A stretch of DNA of 64,000 bases from an endosymbiont 'TC1' of Trimyema compressum (GCF_001584725.1 NZ_CP014606.1:372001-436000), one strand, 5' to 3'; counted from the first letter of the stretch, positions 25,187-35,080 are shown. Numbers and translations are program-made. The notes: generated by a model not told the origin, from the sequence alone.

Positions 25187-28100
25187 ATGAAAAGTACGAA
25201 AACAATAAAAAATAATAATTACTATATTTATTTTTGTTGCTTTAATAGGAGGTGTTATTTTTAATAATAGCCTTATGGCAACAGATTTAAATGAAAATAT
25301 AGAAAATACTACTTAGAGTAGTATTAAGGGAACTGAAGGTGATTCTGAAAATTTAGATATTAAGGAGCCATTATCAGCTGCAGATGCTTATGTGGAAAAC
25401 AAGATAGATAATGTTGTTTTAGAAGAGCTTGAAGCGCTTCAAGCCAAGTCTATAAATCTTTATAGTGCAAGTAAAGAGGTTGTTCGAGGACAGTCAACTG
25501 TATCAATGGATACAGTGAAAAAATATTTAAAAAATATTATAGGTGCTAGCAATTATACTAGTTATTATGATGAGGTGATACAGAGTTATTATAACATAGC
25601 GCGCCTATTTATGGTATTAGACCAGAAGTAGCGCTATCTCAATCTATGTTAGAGACTAATTATTTCAGATATACTGGTATTGTCAAAAGAGACCAATACA
25701 ATTTTGCTGGAATTTATGCAACTGGAACGGCAATATCTGCAACACAGGCTGGAAGTGTTGCGTATATTTATGGTGCCAATCCTACAAAGGTTAAACTAGT
25801 AGCTGGAGAACATGGGGCAAGATTTTCATCCATTGTAGATGGTGTTGAAGGACATATTCAGCATCTTTATGCTTATGTAACTAAAGAGCTTATTCCTAAT
25901 GGGAGGGATTTAGTTGATCCTCGTTATAATATAGTTAAGACTACAGTTAATTTTGGGAAAACTACTTATATAGACGACATTGTTGGCTGGGCAACAGATG
26001 TAAATTATGGTACAAAAAATTGTTACTGTTCTTAAAAGCATAATGGCTAATCAGACCGATCCTGTTGTACCAGATAATCTTATCCCTATAACAGATTTAG
26101 CCGATGGTTATTATTCGATTAATTCAACTGCTAATGGGCTGGCACTAGAGACAGTTGATAGTGGTTATGATAATGGTTTATTGATAAAGCAAAATATTGC
26201 TTCAAATAAAAGCAGTAAAACAACCTATTTTGAAAAACAAAGCGATGGCAGTTATGTTATAAATTTTTACCATAGTAAAAAAGCTTTGGATGTTAATAGC
26301 AGTCGTTCTCTAACACAATGGAGTGTTCATAAAGGAGATAATCAGCGGTGGCTCTTATACAAAGATAATCAAAATAATATCTACATAAAGAGCAAATATG
26401 ATAATAGTTTTATAGAAATTAAAAGTTATAATGTATATGATGATTTGTTATTAAATAGTATAATTAATGCTTCTGATACTAGTAAACAATTTAAGCTTAA
26501 TAAGCTTAAAAATTTACCGACAATTCCTTATGTTGCCGATGTAGCAAATGGATTATATAAAATTGAATCTTCTTTCTCAGGAAAAATTTAGAGATATATG
26601 GTGGGTCATTTGAAAATGGTGTTCAATTGTCACAGTGGGGTAATAATGGTTAGAACAATCAAGTTTTTGAGGTTAAAAATACCACTTCAGGAACCTATAT
26701 TATTAGTAATGAAAGTAAAAATCCCTTGATATGGTAAGTTATAATATTGGTACTAAAATTATCCAACATGATGTCCTTGGCAATACTTCACAAATATTTA
26801 AATTAGTGAAAAGTAAAAACAACATAGATTCTTTCAATATTATTAGCTCTGGTGGCAATGTGTTTGATATATCATCAGCAAACAATGGTGAAGTTGCAAT
26901 ATTAAAAAAATGTAAATAACTCATCTAATCAGGATTTTCAATTTAATTCTTCGAGTTCTGAACCAGCTTACCCGAGATCCGAAGTGCTTGAACCAGTGAC
27001 AGACATTGCTAATGGTTACTATTATATTAATTCTGTAGCAAATGGATTAGTATTAGAAAGTGGTAATGATGGTTATGCGAATGGTAACTTAATAAAACAA
27101 AATACAGCGTCTAATAAAAGTAGCCAAACTACTTATTTTGAGAAACAGAGTGATGGCATTTATGTGATTACATTTTATCATAGTAAAAAAGCTTTAGATT
27201 TAAACGGTAGTAATAAATTAACACAGTGGAAAATTCATAAATTGGACAACTAACGTTGGATGCTTTATAAAGATAAGCAAGGAAACATATTAATTAAGAA
27301 TAATAGCGACAATAGTTATATAGAAGTTAAGAATGCTGATGTTAACGGTGATATTCTTATGAATAGCACATTAGCAGAAAAAATCCGAATAAAAAATTCC
27401 AGTTGAAGCCCGTTAGTATATTACCAACAGTTCCTCATGTTGCTGAGGTAGAAGATGGTAAATACAAAATACAATCTAGTCTGTCTGAAAAAAATCTAGA
27501 AATATTTGGAGAAGGTTCTTTAGATAATGGCGGTTTACTCTCACAATGGGCTAATAATGGCTATAATAATCAAGTATTTGAAGTTCAGAACACTACTGAA
27601 GGTAGCTATATAATAAGTAACGAAAGTAAGAAAGTATTAGATATCTCTAGCTATAGTAGTGGCAGTCAGGTTATACAGATAACCAAGGATACTGTTGCTT
27701 CACAAAAAATTAAAATTATTAAAAACCCTAGTAAAAACGGGGTGTACAGTATAATAAGCGGTGGTGGTTTGGCATTAGATGTTCAATCTCCAGATAATGG
27801 TTCACGTATTGTATTGAAAAATGTAACTGGATTAGATTATCAGGATTTTAAATTTTTGCCAACAGGTGATGAACCAGCTTATCCAACAAATGTTGCTGTT
27901 TCTAGTGGAATTTATGAATTAATATCTAAATCTAATGGACAAGCAGTAACAAGTAGTTTTGATGTATTCAATGGTGCTAAAATGGGATTTGCTGCTAGCA
28001 ACAAAGGTTCAGACCAAAAGTTCGTAATAGAACAATTGTCAAATAAAAATTTTAAAATAACAAATTTTAATAGCAATAGAGCATTAATGCCTTTATATCA

Positions 28101-28974
28101 TGCTTTGGTTGATGGCGGCCCAGTAGTACAATGGTTCAATCAAGACAACAATCCATATCAAGAATGGAGCTTATCAAGGAACAGCGATGGTAGTTATAGC
28201 TTTAAAAATATGGGGTCAGGCAAATTTTTAGAGGCATCAGCTAGCCCCGTACGCTTGTACAAAATGCAAGAAGCATTAATTCTTCTCAGAATTTTGCTTT
28301 AAATCGACTTGGTGATTTACCAGATACTGGTGTTCATACAGCAGGTATTAATGGGAAAATTATATTTATTGATCCTGGGTATGGAATAATAGATAGCTAT
28401 TACAATAATAATTTTGACCCTGGTGCTGTTCAAAATGGTTTATATGAAAGTGCTAGTAATATGTGGTTAGCTGCTGAGTTAGCTCAGCAATTAAGAGCAG
28501 CTGGTGCAAATGTATACTTAACTAGAGAATATGAATATTCTCTAGTTAATGCGCCCTAGTATTAGCCTTATGGATAGAGCTAGGATTGGCAATAATACTA
28601 ATTGCAGATTTGTTTATTTCAATCCATGGCAATAGTGGAGTGAGTAGTGCACGTGGTATTGAGACATACTATTATGAGAAAGGTTTTATTCAGATTCATA
28701 TTATTCCGATAGCGATCCTCGCAATGTGAAATCTGCCTATGCAGCTAAATGTATACAAGAGGAAATGATAAATTATTCAGGATCATATAATAGAGGAGTA
28801 AAGAGAGCTGACTTCCTAGTTCTTAGAGAAATTAAGGCACCTTCAGTTCTTTTGGAGGTAGGTTTTTTATCTAATCCAAGTGATGCCGCATTGCTTAAAG
28901 ATTCGAATTATAGAACAAGAGTTGTAAATGGTATAGTACAAGGAATATATAGATTCTATAGTATCTATTATTAA
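25187..28974 (+). pseudogene. large secreted autolysin (glucosaminidase, ricin-type repeats, amidase_3), degenerate
   Basis: A TATAAT at 25127-25132 and an AAGGGGGA Shine-Dalgarno precede ATG 25187. The pieces, in several frames, reconstruct one secreted protein: a signal peptide (FIFVALIGGVIFNNSLMA); a glucosaminidase-like domain (PEVALSQSMLETNYFRYTG, NFAGIYATG, GVEGHIQHLYAYV; about 25630-26010); at least four ricin B-like/RICIN_14 carbohydrate repeats (DGYYSINSTANGLALE, KALDVNSSRSLTQW and copies; 26080-28300); and an N-acetylmuramoyl-L-alanine amidase (FIDPGYG, ENGLYES-like, DLFISIHGN, APSVLLEVGFLSNPSDA; 28350-28974). Breaks include a TAG near 25315, frameshifts near 25220, 25600, 26010, 26590, 27250, 27390, 28300, 28690, and stops near 28558. 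The original protein would be about 1,250 residues. Confidence 0.85.
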
Positions 28975-28977
28975 GTG

Positions 28978-29005
28978 AAAGGAGAAGGTTGACCTTCTCC
29001 TTTTT
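28978..29005 (+). terminator. intrinsic terminator after the autolysin relic
   Basis: AAAGGAGAAGGT and ACCTTCTCCTTT form a 12-bp stem around TG, followed by TT. Confidence 0.9.
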
Positions 29006-29018
29006 AGTATCTATTATT

Positions 29019-29047
29019 TTTACATATTGCAATTTTTAATGTATAAT
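29019..29047 (+). promoter_or_regulatory. promoter of the thioredoxin-like gene
   Basis: TTTACA (29019-29024) and TATAAT (29042-29047) with a 17-base spacer, 26 bases before the ATG. Confidence 0.75.
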
Positions 29048-29072
29048 ACAATTATGCAATTGAAAGGAGATA

Positions 29073-29396
29073 ATGATGATTAAAATAATTGGTGAAAATG
29101 AATTCAGTAAAGAGGTTCTAGACAGAAACAATGAAATGGTAATGGTGGTTTTCTTTGCAACGTGGCGTGGTCATTGCCAGGATTTTAGCAAAGTTTTAGA
29201 ATCAACAAATGAAAAACTAAATAATGAACTTATAGTTTATAAAATTGATGTAGATAAAAATCCGGAGTTGGTAAATAGCTATGGCGTGGAGAGTTATCCA
29301 ACTTCCTTTTTCTTTAAAAATGGTGAGGTTTTAGAAAAATCAGTTGGTTTTATGTCAGAAGGAAGACTAGCTGATAAAATTAAGCTTAACAGTTAG
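29073..29396 (+). CDS. thioredoxin-fold protein lacking the first active-site cysteine
   Basis: The 107-residue protein has the thioredoxin fold pattern: VMVVFFATW, then the redox site, ELIVYKIDVDKNPELVNSYGVESYPTSFFFKNGEVLEKSVGF with the cis-proline in YPT. The active site reads W-R-G-H-C instead of W-C-G-P-C: the nucleophilic cysteine is arginine (a single C/T change, CGT for TGT, would do this) and proline is histidine. Only the resolving cysteine is left, so normal dithiol exchange is impossible; it could be a monothiol partner-binding protein or an early pseudogene. A strong promoter and AAAGGAGA SD are intact. A broken flavoprotein relic follows, which fits a former redox pair. Confidence 0.8.
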   Translation: MMIKIIGENEFSKEVLDRNNEMVMVVFFATWRGHCQDFSKVLESTNEKLNNELIVYKIDVDKNPELVNSYGVESYPTSFFFKNGEVLEKSVGFMSEGRLADKIKLNS

Positions 29397-29405
29397 GAGA
29401 TTCTT

Positions 29406-29720
29406 ATGGATAATCTGAAGTGAAAAGAAACTTAACAAGTGAAGCATATAGAGTTGCAGTCAAAGGTGGAACAGCCCCCTTTTTAATAAGCCTTACCGTT
29501 AGCCAAGATCGGATAAGTATTTTGTTTCAACTATAAAAAAAGGTATAGATGTAGGTGATTAAGGTAATTATTACTAATAGCAATGGATAAACAACACGAG
29601 AAGGAGTAGTATGCATCTGGAGATGTTGTAACTGGCGCTAAACAGTTGTTGAAGCAGTCTGAGTATCTAAAAACTAAAAAGGCAGCCAATGCAATAGATG
29701 CTCATATTGGGAAATACTGA
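29406..29720 (+). pseudogene. relic of a GltD-like NAD(P)/FAD oxidoreductase C-terminus
   Basis: No long frame survives. The last 110 bases read ASGDVVTGAKQLLKQSEYLKTKKAANAIDAHIGKY, which fits the C-terminal FAD motif of GltD-type and related flavoproteins (consensus GVFAGGDxVTGAxTVxxAMxxGKxAAxAI). Further upstream TTREGV and, in other frames, KKGIDVGD match the segment that precedes it in these enzymes (the region with NxxGxxxT in homologs), interrupted by stops. The bulk of the gene is missing. It could be a small oxidoreductase that once reduced the thioredoxin-like protein upstream. The rest of the interval has no supportable gene. Confidence 0.55.
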
Positions 29721-29741
29721 TTCTTGTAATTTTTATTTTGA

Positions 29742-29770
29742 TTGACAAATGGCTTAATAAAGGGTATGAT
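29742..29770 (+). promoter_or_regulatory. pyr operon promoter
   Basis: Perfect TTGACA (29742-29747), 17-base spacer, TATGAT (29765-29770). Confidence 0.88.
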
Positions 29771-29789
29771 TAATTAAATATAAAAACAT

Positions 29790-29884
29790 CTTTAACCTAG
29801 TACGAGAGACTAGAAAGGTGAACTGTAATTTTAAATATCTCAGAAGAATTATAGTCTATCTGGTCTCCAGGTAGACTGTTTTGT
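29790..29884 (+). promoter_or_regulatory. PyrR-type attenuator leader
   Basis: The leader contains a hairpin with CCTAGT/ACTAG arms around ACGAGAG and followed by AAAGG (29796-29817), like the PyrR-binding anti-antiterminator loop (consensus CAGAGAGG-type purine loop). Downstream is a strong terminator: AGTCTATCTGG (29853-29863) pairs with CCAGGTAGACT (29867-29877), then GTTTTGTT. This matches UMP/UTP-dependent attenuation of pyr operons by PyrR, which is the first gene here. The alternative antiterminator fold was not worked out in detail. Confidence 0.8.
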
Positions 29885-29904
29885 TGTAAAAAAGGAGGAT
29901 TTCC

Positions 29905-30459
29905 ATGAAGAAATTTAAAGAAAAAGCTATCATCATGGATAGTGAACAAATGTATAGAGCTATGAAAAGAATGGCTCATGAAATTATAGAGAAAAATAAA
30001 ACACTTGAAGGTGCTGTTGTTTTAGGTATTAGAACGAGAGGTGTGCCTTTAGCGGAACGTCTTGTAAAGTGCATTAAGGAAATACACGGTATTACATTGC
30101 CAATGGGTGTATTGGATATTAATCTTTATAGAGACGATTTAACTGCATTATCTGAACAACCTATTATTCATCAAACTATTATTCCAGCTGGCATTCAAGG
30201 TAAAACAGTGATTCTAGTAGATGATGTACTGTATACTGGTAGAACAATTAGAGCTGCTTTAGATTCCATAATTGACATGGGAAGACCTTCTTCAATTCAG
30301 TTAGTTGTTATGATTGACAGAGGACATAGAGAATTACCTATTAGAGCAGATTATGTAGGGAAGAATGTACCAACTTCAAAAAGAGAGAAAATTGATGTAA
30401 CGCTAAGAGAAATAGATGGCGAAGACAAAGTAGTTATCAAAGAACAAGAAGAAGAATAA
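29905..30459 (+). CDS. pyrR: PyrR attenuation regulator / uracil phosphoribosyltransferase
   Basis: PyrR binds UMP and the pyr leader RNA to promote termination and often has uracil phosphoribosyltransferase activity. The 184-residue protein has KAIIMDSEQMYRAMKRMAHEI, GIRTRGVPLAERL, LDINLYRDDL, the PRPP loop VILVDDVLYTGRTIRAALD and VDVTLREIDG-like C-terminus (IDVTLREIDGEDKV). Starts at ATG 29905 after AAAAGGAGG. First gene of the operon, following its own attenuator, which supports autoregulation. Confidence 0.96.
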   Translation: MKKFKEKAIIMDSEQMYRAMKRMAHEIIEKNKTLEGAVVLGIRTRGVPLAERLVKCIKEIHGITLPMGVLDINLYRDDLTALSEQPIIHQTIIPAGIQGKTVILVDDVLYTGRTIRAALDSIIDMGRPSSIQLVVMIDRGHRELPIRADYVGKNVPTSKREKIDVTLREIDGEDKVVIKEQEEE

Positions 30460-30472
30460 GGGGGAGGGATTT

Positions 30473-31408
30473 ATGCTCCAAGAGAAAGATCTATTAGGAC
30501 TTAGAACAGTATCAACAGATACAATTGACGAAATTTTAGCAACAGCAGTCCCTATGAAAGATATTATTTCTAGAGATATTAAGAAAGTTCCTACTTTAAG
30601 AGGACGTTCAATAGCTACCTTATTTTTTGAAAATAGCACAAGAACAAAATGTTCTTTTGAGTTAGCTGCCAAATATTTAAGTGCTGATTGTACGAGTCTT
30701 GCAGTAAGCACAAGCAGTGTACAAAAAGGTGAAACTCTAATTGATACAGCTAAAACACTAGAAGTTATGGGTATTGAGTTGTTTATTATGCGTCATGGCG
30801 CTTCAGGAGCACCTCATTTTTTAGGCAAAAATACTAATGCTCGCATTATCAATGCAGGTGATGGGATGAATGAACATCCAACACAAGGTCTACTGGATAT
30901 GTTTACAATCAGGGATAAGAAAGGAGATTTCTCCGATTTAACTATTACTATATTAGGTGATATTGCTCACAGTAGAGTTGCTAGAAGCAATATCTGGGGA
31001 TTAACTAAATATGGTGCTAGAGTTAGAGTAGTGGCTCCAGAAACACTAATTCCTGTTGAAATGCAGAAAATGGGCGTTGAAGTCTATACAGACGTTGAAA
31101 AAGCCTTAAAGGGCGCTGATGTTGTTAATGTATTGCGCCTTCAGAAAGAAAGGCAGTCAAGTGGATTATTACCTTCCTTAGAAGAGTATAATCATTTTTG
31201 GGGCTTAACAAAAGAAAGAGTGAATTTATTAAAAGAAGATGCCATGATTATGCACCCTGGTCCAATGAATAGAGGGGTAGAAATTATGCCAGATGTTTAC
31301 GAGTTAAGCCAATCTGTTGTAGATGAGCAAGTAACAAATGGCGTTGCAATTAGAATGGCGCTTCTTTTTTTAATGTTAGGAGGCAGTCGTGATGAAGAAA
31401 TTAATTAA
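30473..31408 (+). CDS. pyrB: aspartate carbamoyltransferase catalytic subunit
   Basis: Condenses carbamoyl phosphate and aspartate, the committed step of pyrimidine synthesis. The 311-residue protein shows FFENSTRTKCSFELAAKYL (carbamoyl phosphate site STRT), NAGDGMNEHPTQGLLDMFTI, GDIAHSRVARSN, VLRLQKER and MHPGPMNRGVEI. No pyrI regulatory subunit is present. Preceded by GGGGGAGGG. Overlaps pyrC by about 17-20 bases. Confidence 0.96.
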   Translation: MLQEKDLLGLRTVSTDTIDEILATAVPMKDIISRDIKKVPTLRGRSIATLFFENSTRTKCSFELAAKYLSADCTSLAVSTSSVQKGETLIDTAKTLEVMGIELFIMRHGASGAPHFLGKNTNARIINAGDGMNEHPTQGLLDMFTIRDKKGDFSDLTITILGDIAHSRVARSNIWGLTKYGARVRVVAPETLIPVEMQKMGVEVYTDVEKALKGADVVNVLRLQKERQSSGLLPSLEEYNHFWGLTKERVNLLKEDAMIMHPGPMNRGVEIMPDVYELSQSVVDEQVTNGVAIRMALLFLMLGGSRDEEIN

Positions 31409-32678
31409 AGGTGGCTACGTTGTCGACCCTGCTACAAATAAAGATGGTTTGTACGATATTTTAATTGAGGGTAAAAAAATCAGCAAAGTTGATATTATGA
31501 TAGAGCCAAAAGCAGATATGGAAATTATTGATGCAGCAGGACAATATATTTTTCCTGGATTTATTGATATGCATGTTCACTTAAGGGAGCCAGGACAAGA
31601 GTATAAAGAGACAGTAACAACAGGCTTAAATGCTGCTGCGAAAGGTGGTTTTACAACAGTTGCTTGTATGCCTAATACGGATCCAATTATTGATAACAGA
31701 AGTGCTGTTGAAGCCCTTGAAAGAAAAATGAGAGGTAATAAAGTCAATTTAAAGGTAATTGGAGCAGCCACAAAAGGCATTAGTACAGATCAGTTAACTG
31801 AAATGGGAGATATGAAGGAAGCTGGTATTGTAGCTATTAGTAATGATGGAAAACCTGTTCCAGACGCTAATACAGTACGTAGGGTACTAGAATATGCAAA
31901 GCAGTTCGATTTAATATTAATAGAACATTGTGAAGATTTGAGTCTTGCAAAAGGTGGTTTTATTCATGAGGGTTATTACTCTACTACCTTAGGGTTTAAA
32001 GGTATTCCTAGAGAAGCAGAAGATTTAATCGTAGCTAGAGATATTGCTTTGGCAAATATGGTTGATGGAAAAATTCATATAGCTCATATTAGCAGTAAAA
32101 ATGCTGTAGAATTAGTTAGAGAAGGAAAAAGAAAAGGCATTAATGTAACAGCCGAAGTTACGCCTCATCATCTTGTACTTACAGATGAAGCAGTATCTTC
32201 CTTTAATACATCCACTAAAATTAATCCTCCTCTTCGCAGTGAAGAAGATAGACAAGCATTAATTGATGGTGTATTAGATGGCACTATTGATATTATTGCT
32301 ACAGATCATGCCCCTCATGCTAGATGGGAAAAAGAAGTAGAGTATGCTTATGCACCTTTTGGTGCTGTTGGTTTAGAGACTGCTTTCTCACTTCTCTATA
32401 CTACATTTGTAAAAAACAATACATTTACATTTAGGGATTTAATTGAAAAAATGGCTAATAAGCCAGGTGAAATTTTTAAATTAGGCGGTACCTTAAAAGA
32501 AGGTGGCAATGCGGATATTGCTATTTTCAATCCTAATATTGACTGGACAGTTGAAGGAAAAACTTTTGAATCTATGGGTCAAAATACGCCATTTGAAGGT
32601 TGGGATTTAGAAGGCGTTATTACAACAACTTTAGTTAAAGGTGACTATGCTGTCAAAGACAGTCAGGTGGTGAGATAA
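31392..32678 (+). CDS. pyrC: dihydroorotase
   Basis: Zinc enzyme cyclising carbamoyl aspartate to dihydroorotate. The 428-residue amidohydrolase has the metal motif DMHVHLREPGQEYKE, CMPNTDPIID, LIEHCED, IAHISSKNAVELV, PPLRSEEDR and ATDHAPHARWEKE. This is the larger class I type found in Gram-positive pyr operons. ATG 31392 is preferred; a GTG three bases earlier is in frame. The stop abuts pyrK. Confidence 0.96.
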   Translation: MKKLIKGGYVVDPATNKDGLYDILIEGKKISKVDIMIEPKADMEIIDAAGQYIFPGFIDMHVHLREPGQEYKETVTTGLNAAAKGGFTTVACMPNTDPIIDNRSAVEALERKMRGNKVNLKVIGAATKGISTDQLTEMGDMKEAGIVAISNDGKPVPDANTVRRVLEYAKQFDLILIEHCEDLSLAKGGFIHEGYYSTTLGFKGIPREAEDLIVARDIALANMVDGKIHIAHISSKNAVELVREGKRKGINVTAEVTPHHLVLTDEAVSSFNTSTKINPPLRSEEDRQALIDGVLDGTIDIIATDHAPHARWEKEVEYAYAPFGAVGLETAFSLLYTTFVKNNTFTFRDLIEKMANKPGEIFKLGGTLKEGGNADIAIFNPNIDWTVEGKTFESMGQNTPFEGWDLEGVITTTLVKGDYAVKDSQVVR

Positions 32679-33443
32679 GTGGCTTTAAAGGAAGTTGGCA
32701 CTATTTTAAGTAATGAGGCCATTATTGAAAATATGATTTATAAAATGGAGGTTCAATCTGGTAAAATAGCTTCAGCTATTTTACCAGGACAATTTCTGCA
32801 AATTAAGTGTGCTGAATTACCATTATTGAGAAAACCTATTAGTGTTTTTGACTGCAATAAAGAAAAAGGAACATACAGTATTTTATATCAAATAAGGGGT
32901 GAAGGCACTAGAATATTGTCAAAGAAAAAACCCCTAGAAACTTTAGATGTTATTGGACCTTTAGGCACTAGTTTTCCGTTACCAAAATCCAATGGTGATA
33001 TTCTGCTTGTAGGAGGCGGTATTGGTATAGCCCCTCTATTTTTATTAGGAAGAATACTTAAGATGCAGGAATTGTCTTTTACATTTATACTAGGCTTTAG
33101 TACAAAAATTGAAAGTTATGCCATTAATTTATTTAAAACGCTAGGTCCTGTTCAGGTTGCAACAATGGATGGTACTTTAGGTGCTGAAGGGCATGTTGGG
33201 TCTATTCTAGAATCTTATGATAAAAGTAAAATTGGTACAATTTACGCCTGTGGTCCTGAACCAATGGCAAAATACTTACAGCAGTACAGTCAAGATTCAG
33301 AAGTATATTTATCCTTAGAAGCTTATATGGGATGTGGGGTAGGTGCTTGTTTAAGCTGTGTTTGTAAAACGAAGAGCCAAGATTACCTTAGAGTCTGCAC
33401 AGAAGGGCCAGTAGTTAAAAGTGAGGAGGTTGACTTATCATGA
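32679..33443 (+). CDS. pyrK: dihydroorotate dehydrogenase electron-transfer subunit
   Basis: PyrK carries FAD and a [2Fe-2S] cluster and passes electrons from PyrD to NAD+. The 254-residue protein shows the FAD-binding LPLLRKPISVFD, GPLGTSFPLP, GGGIGIAPLFLLGR, an NAD-domain YACGPEPMAKYL and four cluster cysteines in MGCGVGACLSCVC and RVCTEGPVV. GTG start directly after the pyrC stop. Pairing with the 1B PyrD below makes the oxidation step NAD-linked, suited to anaerobes. Confidence 0.95.
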   Translation: MALKEVGTILSNEAIIENMIYKMEVQSGKIASAILPGQFLQIKCAELPLLRKPISVFDCNKEKGTYSILYQIRGEGTRILSKKKPLETLDVIGPLGTSFPLPKSNGDILLVGGGIGIAPLFLLGRILKMQELSFTFILGFSTKIESYAINLFKTLGPVQVATMDGTLGAEGHVGSILESYDKSKIGTIYACGPEPMAKYLQQYSQDSEVYLSLEAYMGCGVGACLSCVCKTKSQDYLRVCTEGPVVKSEEVDLS

Positions 33444-34348
33444 GTTTGTTACAATGTAAGTTAGGAACGCTTTCTTTAAAGAACCCTGTGACAGTTGCTT
33501 CTGGAACTTTTGGATCAGGCAAAGAATTTATGCCTTTTTATGATGTTGGCCAGTTGGGCGGTATTATGGTGAAAGGCACTACACTAGAGAAGCGATTAGG
33601 CAATAAGCCTCAGCGTTTAGTTGAAACTTGTGGTGGTGTTATTAATGCTATTGGGCTCGCTAATCCTGGTGTTGACTATTTTATTACAAATATTTTACCT
33701 GAAATCAAGGAATATGGTTCTGAAATTATTGTGAATATTTCAGGAAGTTCAATTGAGGATTATGGTCATATGGCTGAAAAGCTTTCAATAGAAGGAGTGA
33801 GTGCTTTAGAAGTAAATATTTCATGTCCAAATGTAAAAGATGGTGGTATTGCTTTTGGGACTTGTCCAGATATGGCTGGTGCTGTCACAGCTATGGTTAA
33901 GAAAAACACAGATAAACCAGTTATTTTAAAATTATCACCTAATGTAACAGATATTAAAATAATGGCTCAAAGTGTAGAAGATAATGGTGCTGATATTATT
34001 TCATTAATTAATACACTTATTGGAATGGCTATTGATGTGAAAACAAAAAAACCTATTATTACAAATGTTGTGGGGGGGTATTCAGGTCCTCCTATAAAAC
34101 CAGTTGCTTTGCGTATGGTTTATGAGATATATCCAGTTGTAAATATTCCTATTATTGGTATGGGAGGAATTATGAATACCAAGGATGCTTTAGAATTCAT
34201 GATGGCTGGTGCTACAGCAATTAGTGTTGGTGCAGCAAATTTTGTGGATCCATTTATTCCTTTAAATATAATTGATGGTATTAATAAGTATTGTAAAGAT
34301 GAGGGACTATTCCACTATAGTGAGATTATAGGGATTGCTCATCAATAA
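33440..34348 (+). CDS. pyrD: dihydroorotate dehydrogenase B, catalytic subunit
   Basis: FMN enzyme oxidising dihydroorotate to orotate. The 302-residue protein has PVTVASGTFGSGKEF, GGVINAIGLANPGVDYF, the catalytic cysteine in VNISCPNVKDGGIAFG (class 1B), VILKLSPNVTDI, and the FMN phosphate region IIGMGGIMNTKDALEFMMAGATAISVGAANFVDP. Overlaps pyrK by 4 bases (ATGA type), so the two subunits are made together. Confidence 0.96.
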   Translation: MSLLQCKLGTLSLKNPVTVASGTFGSGKEFMPFYDVGQLGGIMVKGTTLEKRLGNKPQRLVETCGGVINAIGLANPGVDYFITNILPEIKEYGSEIIVNISGSSIEDYGHMAEKLSIEGVSALEVNISCPNVKDGGIAFGTCPDMAGAVTAMVKKNTDKPVILKLSPNVTDIKIMAQSVEDNGADIISLINTLIGMAIDVKTKKPIITNVVGGYSGPPIKPVALRMVYEIYPVVNIPIIGMGGIMNTKDALEFMMAGATAISVGAANFVDPFIPLNIIDGINKYCKDEGLFHYSEIIGIAHQ

Positions 34349-34363
34349 GGAGGGAGTCAGTTG

Positions 34364-35080
34364 ATGACTGCAAAAGAACGTTTAATAGCAGTATTAGATG
34401 TAGACACAAAAGAAGAAGTAAAAATATTAGTAGATGCTCTGAAAAATGAAGTTGGTATGTTTAAAATTGGGTTACAACTTTATACCAGTATGGGTAATGA
34501 AATTATTCGCTATATTAAGGATAGAGAATGTAAAATATTTTTAGACTTAAAACTTCATGATATTCCTAATACTGTTGCTAAATCCGCAAGAGTATTAACT
34601 GGATTAGGCATTGATATGTTCAATGTTCATAGCCAAGGAGGCTATGAAATGATGAAAAAAGCTAAGGAAGCCAGTGTTGCAGAAGCAAGTGCTTTAGGAA
34701 TTGATGCTCCAAAATTAATAGCTGTTACAATTCTTACAAGCTTAGGGGATGAGGAAGTCCAAGCTATAGGTTATCAAAAAACCGCTAAAGAAATGGTAGC
34801 TCATTTAGGAAAATTAACTGAACGGGCTGGGTTAGATGGAGTAGTGTGTTCACCTCTTGAAGCAGGCCTTATTAGAGATAAATGTGGTGAAAATTTCTTA
34901 AGAGTTACACCTGGAGTACGTCCATTAGGTGGGGCTGTTGGTGACCAAAAGCGTATTACAACGCCAAAAGCAGCTCTTGAAGGAGGCTCAAGCTACATTG
35001 TAGTTGGGAGACCAATTACTGAAGCTGAGGATGTTGTTAAAGCGGCTAGAAGCATTGTAAAAGAAATGGAGGAAGCCTAA
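34364..35080 (+). CDS. pyrF: orotidine-5'-phosphate decarboxylase
   Basis: Decarboxylates OMP to UMP. The 238-residue TIM barrel has LIAVLDVDTKEEV, MFKIGLQLYT, the catalytic charged tetrad DLKLHDIPNTV, FNVHSQGGYEMM, GVVCSPLEAGLIR and the phosphate loop VTPGVRP with VVGRPITEAEDV. It belongs to the short group I form. ATG 34364 has AAGGAGGGAG upstream; a TTG precedes it in frame. Ends one base into pyrE. Confidence 0.96.
   Translation: MTAKERLIAVLDVDTKEEVKILVDALKNEVGMFKIGLQLYTSMGNEIIRYIKDRECKIFLDLKLHDIPNTVAKSARVLTGLGIDMFNVHSQGGYEMMKKAKEASVAEASALGIDAPKLIAVTILTSLGDEEVQAIGYQKTAKEMVAHLGKLTERAGLDGVVCSPLEAGLIRDKCGENFLRVTPGVRPLGGAVGDQKRITTPKAALEGGSSYIVVGRPITEAEDVVKAARSIVKEMEEA

Noticed and set aside
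26080-28300. Repeats in the 26-28 kb region as a CRISPR or tandem DNA repeat
   Set aside because: They are long protein-level repeats of a ricin-type domain, with no short identical units or spacers.
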